DNA of 7,047 nt from contig CAKTTT010000126.1 in assembly GCA_934615635.1 (NCBI GenBank), positions 1 through 7,047 on the forward strand. The letters are read 5' to 3'. Source of the stretch: an uncultured Eubacteriales bacterium. Lineage in GTDB: Bacteria; Bacillota; Clostridia; Oscillospirales; Acutalibacteraceae. The position numbers and the translations under genes are program-made. Below are positions 1 through 5,805 of this stretch, piece by piece; the stretch's first letter is position 1, and the number at the start of each line of letters is the position of its first letter. Below the pieces are notes generated by a model that saw nothing but the letters and a program-made list of their open reading frames with translations, was not told where the DNA came from and did no database searches.

Positions 1-1
1 G

Positions 2-74
2 TGCACCATCAGGGACTCGAACCCGGGACACCCTGATTAAGAGTCAGGTGCTCTACCAACTGAGCTAATGGTGC
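2..74 (-). tRNA. trnK: tRNA-Lys, anticodon CUU
   Basis: Read on the minus strand, bases 74 to 2 fold into a complete 73-nt cloverleaf. It has a 7-bp acceptor stem (GCACCAT/ATGGTGC), a 4-bp D stem (GCTC/GAGC), a 5-bp anticodon stem (CCTGA/TCAGG) with loop CTCTTAA, a 5-nt variable loop, and a T arm with loop TTCGAGT. The anticodon is CTT at bases 41-39, so the tRNA reads the lysine codon AAG. The discriminator base is A (base 2), and base 1 is a C, so an encoded CCA end may continue outside the window. The T stem has one C-U mismatch (bases 25 and 11, positions 50 and 64). The gene is divergent from the purine operon and has its own promoter. Confidence 0.97.
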
Positions 75-84
75 ATGTTTGCTC

Positions 85-109
85 GTTTGGTAAGTGGCTA
101 TAACCAAAC
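85..109 (-). other. hairpin in the pre-tRNA 5' leader
   Basis: GTTTGGT (85-91) and ACCAAAC (103-109) form a perfect 7-bp inverted repeat with an 11-nt loop. It lies between the predicted tRNA transcription start and the mature 5' end, so it would fold in the piece removed by RNase P. No T run follows it on either strand, so it is unlikely to be a terminator. Its role, if any, is unknown. Confidence 0.45.
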
Positions 110-118
110 TGCCTTGCT

Positions 119-147
119 ATCATACACTATCTTTTCCCAGTTGTCAA
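119..147 (-). promoter_or_regulatory. sigma-A type promoter of tRNA-Lys
   Basis: On the minus strand there is a perfect -35 box TTGACA (bases 147-142), a 17-bp spacer and a -10 box TATGAT (bases 124-119). Transcription would start near base 112, giving a 5' leader of about 38 nt before the mature tRNA end at base 74. Box match, spacing and position all fit a vegetative promoter for the stable RNA. The -35 box lies inside the small dyad TTGTC-AA-GACAA (141-152), which could be a protein site or chance. Confidence 0.85.
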
Positions 148-186
148 GACAAATATAACAGGGAAATCGAAAAAATTTTTGACCGG

Positions 187-214
187 TTTTATGTCTATTT
201 AATAGAGGTATAAT
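187..214 (+). promoter_or_regulatory. probable promoter of the purine operon
   Basis: A consensus -10 box TATAAT lies at 209-214. The matching -35 region is weak: TTTTAT at 187-192 gives a 16-bp spacer. A better-looking TTGACC at 179-184 is 24 bp away, too far for standard spacing. An A-then-T tract at 170-180 sits just upstream and could act as an UP-like element. Transcription would start near base 221, leaving a leader of about 280 nt before purE. I see no PurR-box pair of the Bacillus type in the region, so control is more likely through the leader RNA or an unknown factor. Confidence 0.6.
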
Positions 215-217
215 ACC

Positions 218-320
218 TGCAAAATCCACAAAATAGCGTCTGATAGGGGAAGCGGGGCATCATAACTCTACAAATTTCCATGAAGGGGGATTTTAAACTT
301 GAATTCGGTCGGATTTTGCA
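218..320 (+). promoter_or_regulatory. candidate structured leader domain closed by a 10-bp helix
   Basis: TGCAAAATCC (218-227) is the exact reverse complement of GGATTTTGCA (311-320). The 5' strand begins at about the predicted transcription start, so the helix would close an 83-nt domain at the very 5' end of the mRNA, an arrangement like a riboswitch P1 stem. The same 5' strand can instead pair with a second GGATTTT copy at 288-294, giving two mutually exclusive folds. An inner hairpin pairs 272-279 with 286-293 around loop ATGAAG. I compared the region by eye with the purine, ZTP, PRPP, THF and other common aptamer cores and recognise none. A ligand-binding role is inference only. Confidence 0.4.
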
Positions 321-393
321 ATACAATAAAGGGGTAATGACTGCAAGGGGGTTGTCTGAATGCTTCGGTTCGGCGGATACGGCGACGGGCTGA
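280..393 (+). CDS. possible 37-aa leader ORF upstream of purE
   Basis: An ATG at 280 opens a 37-codon frame ending in TGA at 391-393; an internal ATG at 337 gives an 18-aa version. The peptide begins MKGDFKLEF and ends SADTATG. I recognise no family, signal or membrane segment. There is no convincing Shine-Dalgarno before ATG 280, and the AAAGGGG before ATG 337 is only 2 nt away, so translation is doubtful. What makes it worth noting is its place: it lies inside the purE leader, and its stop codon overlaps a GGGCTG copy (387-392) that repeats the 5' arm of the downstream terminator. It may equally be a chance frame. Confidence 0.2.
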   Translation: MKGDFKLEFGRILQYNKGVMTARGLSECFGSADTATG

Positions 394-402
394 TCGCAGG
401 CG

Positions 403-441
403 GCTTCCGGGCGGAGGGTACCCGTTTGGAACGGGTGAAGC
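403..441 (+). other. leader stem-loop before the attenuator
   Basis: ACCCGTT (420-426) and AACGGGT (430-436) form a perfect 7-bp stem closed by a TGG loop. Outside it, GCTTC (403-407) can pair with GAAGC (437-441) across a 12-nt bulge on the 5' side. No T run follows, so this is not a terminator. It lies between the upstream leader domain and the putative terminator and could be part of an antiterminator fold. Confidence 0.5.
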
Positions 442-445
442 GGTA

Positions 446-484
446 GGGCTGTGGTGCGTCGCGCGCTGCAGCCTGTTTTGTTTT
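446..484 (+). terminator. putative intrinsic terminator/attenuator before purE
   Basis: Bases 446-457 pair with 463-474 to make a 12-bp stem (eight Watson-Crick pairs and four G-U pairs) with loop GTCGC. The stem is followed at once by a T-rich run, with nine T among the eleven bases 474-484. This is the layout of a Rho-independent terminator. It ends two bases before the purE ribosome binding site at 487-493, well downstream of the only good promoter, so it can act only on the leader transcript. That makes it a candidate attenuator. The G-U pairs and the interrupted T run weaken the call. Confidence 0.55.
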
Positions 485-501
485 GAAAAGGAGATGGACG
501 G

Positions 502-996
502 ATGAAAAAAGTGGCGGTTATCATGGGGAGCGATAGCGATTTGCCGGTGGTGGGCAAGGCTATCGACAAGTTGAAAAGCTTCGGCGTACCGGTGGAGGCT
601 CACGTCATGTCGGCCCACCGTACGCCGGCTGCGGCCGCGGCCTTTGCCTCCTCAGCCGCGCGGGAGGGATTCGGGGTGATCATTGCCGCGGCGGGCAAGG
701 CGGCCCATCTGGCCGGCGTGCTGGCGGCGCACACGGTGCTGCCGGTCATCGGCATCCCGGTGAAATCCTCCACGCTGGACGGGTTGGATGCCCTTCTCGC
801 CACGGTCCAGATGCCCTCCGGCATCCCGGTGGCCACGGTGGCTATCGACGGGGCGGAAAACGCGGCGATTCTGGCGGTGCAGATGCTGGCGCTGGAGGAT
901 GCGGAGCTGCGGACCAAGCTGCTGGAAATGAAGGAATCGATGGCCCGCGCGGTACAGGAAAAGGACCGCAGGCTGGCCGAAACTCTGAACGGCTGA
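502..996 (+). CDS. purE: 5-(carboxyamino)imidazole ribonucleotide mutase / AIR carboxylase PurE
   Basis: PurE forms 4-carboxy-AIR in purine synthesis, in the cytoplasm, usually as an octamer. The 164-aa product has the normal family length. It shows the N-terminal GSDSD phosphate-binding segment (residues 9-13), the SAHRTP motif with the catalytic-type His39 (37-42), AGKAAHL (64-70) and the late QMPSGIPVATVAI block (103-115). The start has AAAGGAG at 487-493 with an 8-nt gap. In E. coli-type PurE the middle motif reads AGGAAHLPG; here a Gly is Lys (K66) and the Pro is Ala. No purK lies next to it, so the enzyme may use bicarbonate or CO2 with AIR directly, as class II PurE does, but this is inference. 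It is the first gene of the operon. Confidence 0.96.
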   Translation: MKKVAVIMGSDSDLPVVGKAIDKLKSFGVPVEAHVMSAHRTPAAAAAFASSAAREGFGVIIAAAGKAAHLAGVLAAHTVLPVIGIPVKSSTLDGLDALLATVQMPSGIPVATVAIDGAENAAILAVQMLALEDAELRTKLLEMKESMARAVQEKDRRLAETLNG

Positions 997-1046
997 CGGA
1001 TGAATCGATAAGCTGACCCAAAAAGAAGAATAAAGGAGAAAACGTC

Positions 1047-1757
1047 ATGGAAAAGCTGCAGCAGTTATACGAGGGTAAGGCCAAAAGGGTGTATGCCACC
1101 GAAGATCCGGAAAAATATATCGTGGATTACAAGGACGATGCCACCGCCTTCAACGGCGAGAAAAAGGGCACCATCCTGGGCAAGGGGGTCATCAACAACC
1201 GGGTGACCAACCACCTTATGCGGATGCTGGAAAAGGAAGGGGTTCCCACCCATTATGTGGAGGAGATCTCCGACCGGGAGACCATCGTCAAAAAGGTAAA
1301 GATCGTGCCGCTGGAGGTCATCGTGCGCAACATCGCCGCCGGCTCCTTCTCCAAGCGTTACGGCGTGGAAGAGGGCACTGTTCTGCAGCAGCCCTCCCTG
1401 GAATTCAGCCTCAAGGACGATGCGCTGGGCGATCCGCTGATCAACAGCTACCACGTGCTGGCGCTGGGCCTGGCCACCAGAGAGGAGCTGGACACCATTG
1501 CATCCTATGCCTTTAAGGTCAATGAGGTGCTGAAAAACTATCTGCTGGGTCTGGACATCGAGCTGGTGGATTTCAAGCTGGAATTCGGCAAGCTGTCCGA
1601 CGGCACCATCGTGCTGGCGGATGAGATTTCCCCCGATACCTGCCGCTTCTGGGATGTGCACACCCACGAGAAGCTGGACAAGGATCGTTTCCGCCGCAAT
1701 CTGGGCGGGGAAGTGGAAGCGTACCAGGAGATTATGCGCCGCCTGATGGGCGAATAA
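1047..1757 (+). CDS. purC: SAICAR synthetase PurC
   Basis: PurC is phosphoribosylaminoimidazole-succinocarboxamide synthase: it joins CAIR and aspartate using ATP. The 236-aa product matches the short bacterial form. Visible motifs are the N-terminal YEGKAKRVY strand (residues 8-16, nucleotide-binding lobe), the family signature EVIVRNIAAGS (90-100), the second signature LVDFKLEFG (173-181), DEISPDTCRFWD (192-203) and KDRFRRNLG (212-220). The start is set by AAAGGAG at 1032-1038, 8 nt upstream. The gene follows purE after a 50-nt gap with no terminator and directly uses the PurE product, so the two are certainly co-transcribed. No residue or length anomaly was seen. Confidence 0.98.
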   Translation: MEKLQQLYEGKAKRVYATEDPEKYIVDYKDDATAFNGEKKGTILGKGVINNRVTNHLMRMLEKEGVPTHYVEEISDRETIVKKVKIVPLEVIVRNIAAGSFSKRYGVEEGTVLQQPSLEFSLKDDALGDPLINSYHVLALGLATREELDTIASYAFKVNEVLKNYLLGLDIELVDFKLEFGKLSDGTIVLADEISPDTCRFWDVHTHEKLDKDRFRRNLGGEVEAYQEIMRRLMGE

Positions 1758-1785
1758 TCCCTAGACAAAGCAAGGAGGTCCGTTC

Positions 1786-3195
1786 ATGGGCGGTGTTTTT
1801 GGCGTGGTGAGCAGAGAAAACTGCGTCACCGATTTGTTTTTCGGCGTGGATTATCATTCCCATCTGGGGACGCGCCGGGGCGGAATGGCGGTATACAGCG
1901 CCCAAACGGGCTTCGAGCGCGCCATCCACAACATTGAGAATTCCCCCTTCCGCACCAAGTTCGAGCGGGATGTGGGAGAAATGGCGGGACATATGGGGAT
2001 CGGGTGCATAAGCGACACCGATCCCCAGCCGCTGATCGTCCGTTCCCATCTGGGCAATTACGCCATCACCACCGTGGGCCGGATCAACAACCTGGAGGAG
2101 CTGGTGAAGCAGGCCTTTGCCAACGGAAGCTCCCATTTTCTGGAGATGAGCGGCGGGCGGGTCAACGCCACCGAGCTGACCGCCTGCCTCATCAATCAGA
2201 AGGATTCCATCCCCGAGGGGATCCGCCACGCCCAGACGCTGATCGACGGCTCCATGACCATTCTGCTCCTTACCAAGGACGGCTTGTACGCCGCCCGGGA
2301 CCGGATGGGGCGCACCCCGCTGTTTATCGGGAAGAAGGAGGGAGCGTACTGCGTCTCCTTTGAATCCTTCGCCTACCTCAACCTGGGCTACCGCGACGAG
2401 CATGGCCTGGGGGCAGGGGAAATCGATTTCCTCACGCCGGAGGGCTACGACGTGGTGGTTCCGCCGGGGGAGAAGATGAAAATCTGCGCCTTCCTGTGGA
2501 CCTATTTCGGCTATCCCACCTCCTCCTACGAGGGGGTGAACGTGGAACAGATGCGTTACAACTGCGGGCGGATCCTGGCTCAAAACGACGAAGGGACACA
2601 GGTGGATTTCGTGGCCGGGGTGCCGGATTCGGGTACGGCTCATGCCATCGGCTACGCCAACGAGTCGGGGATCCCCTTCGCCCGTCCCTTTATCAAGTAT
2701 ACCCCTACCTGGCCACGGAGCTTCATGCCCCAAAATCAGTCGGTGCGCAACCAGGTGGCTCATATGAAGCTGATCCCGGTGGATGTGCTGATCCGGGACA
2801 AGCGGCTGCTGTTTATCGACGATTCGGTGGTGCGGGGCACCCAAATGCGGGAGACGGTGGATTTCCTGTACGAAAGCGGCGCGAAAGAGGTGCATATCCG
2901 CCCCGCCTGCCCGCCGATCATGTTCGGCTGCAAGTATCTGAATTTTTCCCGTTCCACCTCGGATATGGATCTCATCTCCCGTTCGGTGATCCAGGAGCTG
3001 GAGGGGGAGGAGGGTTTCCGTCATCTGGAGGAATACTGCGATGCCCGTACCGGCCGGTACGACCGGATGGTGGAGGGCGTCTGCCGCCGGATGAGAGTCA
3101 CCACCCTGCGGTATCAGACCCTGAAGGGGATGCTGGACGCCATCGGCATAGATCCGGACAAGGTTTGCACCTACTGCTGGACCGGCAGGGAATAA
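1786..3195 (+). CDS. PurF-like amidophosphoribosyltransferase paralog lacking the glutaminase nucleophile
   Basis: The 469-aa protein is homologous to PurF over its full length: an Ntn-type glutaminase-like domain (about 1-225) and a phosphoribosyltransferase domain (about 226-469). The PRPP loop is intact (LLFIDDSVVRGTQ, 341-353), as is GVPDSG (278-283). Cysteines 234, 382, 461 and 464 align with the four Fe-S ligands known from Bacillus PurF. The glutaminase site is gone: the protein starts MGGVFG where PurF has ECGVFG, so the nucleophile Cys is Gly2, and the PurF residues R85, N114 and D139 align with G71, V97 and A128. There is no propeptide. The start has AAGGAGG at 1772-1778. Similar proteins occur in other anaerobes and are usually just labelled amidophosphoribosyltransferase. 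It may be an ammonia-dependent enzyme, a PurF partner or a regulator; its actual role is unknown to me. Confidence 0.9.
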   Translation: MGGVFGVVSRENCVTDLFFGVDYHSHLGTRRGGMAVYSAQTGFERAIHNIENSPFRTKFERDVGEMAGHMGIGCISDTDPQPLIVRSHLGNYAITTVGRINNLEELVKQAFANGSSHFLEMSGGRVNATELTACLINQKDSIPEGIRHAQTLIDGSMTILLLTKDGLYAARDRMGRTPLFIGKKEGAYCVSFESFAYLNLGYRDEHGLGAGEIDFLTPEGYDVVVPPGEKMKICAFLWTYFGYPTSSYEGVNVEQMRYNCGRILAQNDEGTQVDFVAGVPDSGTAHAIGYANESGIPFARPFIKYTPTWPRSFMPQNQSVRNQVAHMKLIPVDVLIRDKRLLFIDDSVVRGTQMRETVDFLYESGAKEVHIRPACPPIMFGCKYLNFSRSTSDMDLISRSVIQELEGEEGFRHLEEYCDARTGRYDRMVEGVCRRMRVTTLRYQTLKGMLDAIGIDPDKVCTYCWTGRE

Positions 3196-3235
3196 GCGGT
3201 TCTGATATCCGGTAATTCTGATGATAAAGGCTGGA

Positions 3236-4681
3236 ATGAGCATGGTTGATTCTGTTCATGAGGAATGCGGCGTTTTCGGCATATATGATCCCATCGTTTC
3301 CAACGTGGCCCAATCCACCTATTTCGCCCTTTACGCGTTGCAGCACAGGGGACAGGAGAGCTGTGGCATCGCCGTCAACGAGGATGGGATTTTCCGCTCT
3401 CACCGGGCGGTGGGGCTGGTGCCGGAGGTGTTCACCGCTCAGGTGCTGGAAAAGTTGGGCAGGGGAAGTATCGCCGTGGGGCATGTCCGGTATTCCACAA
3501 CCGGCAACGTCAACGTCAGCAACGCCCAGCCGCTGGTGGTGCGCCATGTGAAAGGATCCATGGCTCTGGCTCATAACGGCAATTTGACCAACGCCTTGGA
3601 GCTGCGCCGGGAATTCGAGCTGGAGGGCGCGATTTTCCACGGTTCCAGCGACACGGAGGTCATCGCCTACGCCATCACCAAGGCGAGGCTGCGCACCGGC
3701 TCCATCGAGGAGGCGGTGGAGGAAGCCATGAACCGGATCCGGGGGGCGTATTCCCTGGTGATCATGTCGCCTCAGAAGCTGATCGCCGCCCGGGATCCGG
3801 AGGGTTTCCGGCCGCTGTGCATGGGAAAAACCGCCGACGGCGCGGTGGTGTTCGCTTCCGAAAGCTGCGCATTGGACAGCGTGGGAGCGGCTTTCGTCCG
3901 GGAGGTGAAGCCGGGCGAAATCGTGGTGGTGTCGGGGGAGGGCGTGCGCTCCATCGAGACCCACTGCGGGGGCAGGGGACATATGTGCGTCTTTGAGTTC
4001 GTCTATTTCGCACGGCCGGACAGCGTCATTGCCGGAGCGGGCGTCCAGGATGCCCGGCAGCGGGCAGGCGCCTTTCTGGCGCTGGAGCATCCCATCCAGG
4101 CGGATGTGGTCATCGGCGTTCCCGATTCCGGCCTGGACGCCGCCCTGGGCTATGCCCGTCAGTCGGGGATCCCCTACGGGGTGGGTTTCATCAAGAATCG
4201 GTATGTGGGACGCAGCTTCATCCAGCCCACCCAGGGCCAGCGGGAGGATGCGGTGAAGATCAAGCTCAACGCGGTCCGGCAGGTGGTGGAGGGGCGGCGG
4301 GTCATCATGATCGACGATTCCATCGTCCGGGGCACCACCAGTGCCCGGATCGTCCGGCTGCTGCGGGAGGCGGGGGCCAGGGAGGTCCATCTGCTGGTAT
4401 CCTCCCCGCCCTTCCGGCACCCCTGTTATTTCGGCACCGATATCGACAGCCGGGAGAATCTGATCGCCTGCCGGCTGGATTCGGTGGAGGATATTGCCCG
4501 GGAAATCGGGGCGGACAGTTTGGGCTATCTCAGCGTGGAGAGTGTGAAAAAAATCGCCCGGGGCGCGGGATGCGGTTTCTGCACCGGATGCTTTACCGGC
4601 CGTTACCCGGCGGAAATCCCCAAGGAAGCGCCCAAGGATAAATTTGAGCAGAAGATCGCCAAAACGAAAACCAATGCGTGA
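3236..4681 (+). CDS. purF: amidophosphoribosyltransferase PurF
   Basis: PurF catalyses the committed step, PRPP plus glutamine to 5-phosphoribosylamine. From the chosen ATG the protein has 481 aa, close to Bacillus PurF. A 10-residue propeptide ends in EE before Cys11, the expected N-terminal nucleophile after cleavage. Glutamine-site motifs are present: HRGQES (37-42), HVRYSTTG (83-90), AHNGN (112-116) and SSDTE (137-141). The PRPP loop is IMIDDSIVRGTTS (357-369). Cys251, Cys397, Cys449 and Cys452 fit the 4Fe-4S ligands. The start at 3236 is preferred because AAAGG (3226-3230) is 5 nt upstream; ATG 3221 has no ribosome binding site and would give a 15-residue propeptide, and ATG 3242 is also possible. 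It lies 40 nt after the paralog, so the pair looks like an ancient tandem duplication kept together. PurF is normally feedback-inhibited by AMP and GMP. Confidence 0.97.
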   Translation: MSMVDSVHEECGVFGIYDPIVSNVAQSTYFALYALQHRGQESCGIAVNEDGIFRSHRAVGLVPEVFTAQVLEKLGRGSIAVGHVRYSTTGNVNVSNAQPLVVRHVKGSMALAHNGNLTNALELRREFELEGAIFHGSSDTEVIAYAITKARLRTGSIEEAVEEAMNRIRGAYSLVIMSPQKLIAARDPEGFRPLCMGKTADGAVVFASESCALDSVGAAFVREVKPGEIVVVSGEGVRSIETHCGGRGHMCVFEFVYFARPDSVIAGAGVQDARQRAGAFLALEHPIQADVVIGVPDSGLDAALGYARQSGIPYGVGFIKNRYVGRSFIQPTQGQREDAVKIKLNAVRQVVEGRRVIMIDDSIVRGTTSARIVRLLREAGAREVHLLVSSPPFRHPCYFGTDIDSRENLIACRLDSVEDIAREIGADSLGYLSVESVKKIARGAGCGFCTGCFTGRYPAEIPKEAPKDKFEQKIAKTKTNA

Positions 4682-4716
4682 ATCCGACGGATCGGCATCA
4701 AAAATACAAAACCGCA

Positions 4717-4762
4717 GCGCGGGGAGGCAAACCCGTGCGCGAAAGGATGGATCGTTGAAATG
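4717..4762 (+). promoter_or_regulatory. mini-cistron and hairpin at the purM start
   Basis: A strong Shine-Dalgarno GGGGAGG (4721-4727) stands 7 nt before a GTG at 4735 that opens a seven-codon frame ending in TGA at 4756-4758. A single A separates that stop from the purM ATG at 4760. purM itself has only AAAGGA (4742-4747), 12 nt from its ATG, which is long. GCGCG (4717-4721) can pair with TGCGC (4736-4740), with two more pairs inside after a mismatch, so the hairpin could hide both the ribosome site and the GTG. The layout suggests terminate-and-restart coupling of purM translation. This is inference from spacing alone. Confidence 0.35.
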
Positions 4763-5794
4763 AAAAGCGTGAGCGAGAGTTACGCCGCGGCCGGCGTGGA
4801 TGTGACCGCCGGATACAAGGCGGTGGAGCTGATGAAGGCCCACGTGGCCCGCACCGCGGTGCCGGGGGTGCTTTCGGGGCTGGGCGGCTTCGGCGGCCTG
4901 TTTGAGCCGGACTTGACCGGCATCCGCAGGCCGGTGCTGGTATCCGGCACCGATGGGGTGGGCACCAAGCTGAAGCTGGCCTTCCTGATGGATAAGCACG
5001 ACACCGTAGGCATCGACTGCGTGGCTATGTGCGCCAACGACGTGGCCTGTTCCGGTGCCCGGCCCCTGTTTTTCCTGGATTACATCGCCTGTGGTAAAAA
5101 TCAGCCGGAAAAAATCGCCTCCATCGTGGCGGGGGTGGCGGAGGGCTGCGTGCAGGCCGGCTGCGCTCTGATCGGCGGGGAAACGGCGGAGATGCCCGGG
5201 TTCTATCCCGAGGAGGAATACGATCTGGCCGGCTTCTGCGTGGGGATGGCGGATTACGACGGCATGGTGGACAGCGCCAATGTTCGGCCGGGGGATGCGC
5301 TGATCGGCGTGGCCTCCAGCGGCGTCCATTCCAACGGCTTTTCGCTGGTCCGCAAGGTGTTCGATATTTCGGAAAAAACCGTCGGCCGGTATGTGGATGA
5401 ATTGGGCTGTACCCTGGGAGAAGCTCTGCTGACCCCCACCAAAATTTATGTAAAACCCCTGGCGGCGCTGATGGCGGCGGTGAAGGTGCACGGGATTTCC
5501 CATATCACCGGCGGCGGATATTATGAGAATATTCCCCGGATGCTGCCGGAGGGGACGACGGCGGTGATCGAGAAACGGAAGGTGCCGGTATCGCCTATTT
5601 TCCGCCTGATTCAAAAGGAAGGGAACATCCCCGAGCGGGATATGTTCAACACCTTCAACATGGGTACCGGCTTGGTGCTGGCCGTGGCGCCGGAGGAGGC
5701 GGATCTGGCGGTGCGCACCCTGCAGGGCAGCGGCGAGCAGGCGATGATCCTGGGCCAGGTCAAGGCCGGCGGCGACGGCGTCGAGCTGGTTTGA
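4760..5794 (+). CDS. purM: phosphoribosylformylglycinamidine cyclo-ligase (AIR synthetase) PurM
   Basis: PurM closes the imidazole ring, turning FGAM into AIR with ATP. The 344-aa length is typical. The N-terminal YAAAGVDVTAG segment (8-18), the ATP-site block SGTDGVGTKLKLA (62-74), CANDVACSGARPLFFLDY (91-108) and GGETAEMPGFYP (139-150) are hallmarks of the family. The C-terminal half keeps SSGVHSNGFSLVRK, HITGGGYYENIPRMLP and FNTFNMGTG. The only suitable start in this frame is ATG 4760, because the family sequence begins within a few residues of it. It follows purF after 78 nt, the longest gap between complete genes here, and precedes purN by 11 nt. Its product AIR is the PurE substrate. Nothing is missing or truncated. 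Confidence 0.98.
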   Translation: MKSVSESYAAAGVDVTAGYKAVELMKAHVARTAVPGVLSGLGGFGGLFEPDLTGIRRPVLVSGTDGVGTKLKLAFLMDKHDTVGIDCVAMCANDVACSGARPLFFLDYIACGKNQPEKIASIVAGVAEGCVQAGCALIGGETAEMPGFYPEEEYDLAGFCVGMADYDGMVDSANVRPGDALIGVASSGVHSNGFSLVRKVFDISEKTVGRYVDELGCTLGEALLTPTKIYVKPLAALMAAVKVHGISHITGGGYYENIPRMLPEGTTAVIEKRKVPVSPIFRLIQKEGNIPERDMFNTFNMGTGLVLAVAPEEADLAVRTLQGSGEQAMILGQVKAGGDGVELV

Positions 5795-5805
5795 GAGGTG
5801 GAGGC

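Noticed and set aside
420..436. The 7-bp ACCCGTT/AACGGGT hairpin as a terminator
   Set aside because: No T run follows; the next bases are purine-rich and GC-rich.
218..500. Known riboswitch (purine, ZTP, PRPP, THF) in the purE leader
   Set aside because: None of the conserved core segments I know for these classes is present, so I call only an unclassified structured leader.
195..569. Minus-strand ORF across the purE leader
   Set aside because: It covers the promoter and leader and enters purE antisense, with no ribosome site or known motif.
3221..3235. ATG 3221 as the purF start
   Set aside because: There is no ribosome site upstream, while AAAGG at 3226-3230 is correctly placed for ATG 3236 and gives a propeptide length close to that of Bacillus PurF.
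1732..3243. Long minus-strand open frame of about 500 codons opposite the PurF paralog
   Set aside because: It is the antisense of a strongly conserved gene. GC-rich codon bias removes stops from the opposite strand; the translation has no recognisable domain and no ribosome site in context.
3098..5614. Minus-strand open frame of about 840 codons opposite purF and purM
   Set aside because: It spans two clear + strand genes and their gap, is rich in His, Arg, Gly and Pro as antisense frames of such genes are, and has no family resemblance.
5791..5805. TTG 5791 as the purN start
   Set aside because: It would put the purN start across the purM stop and remove the natural ribosome site; family proteins begin at the strand encoded from 5806.
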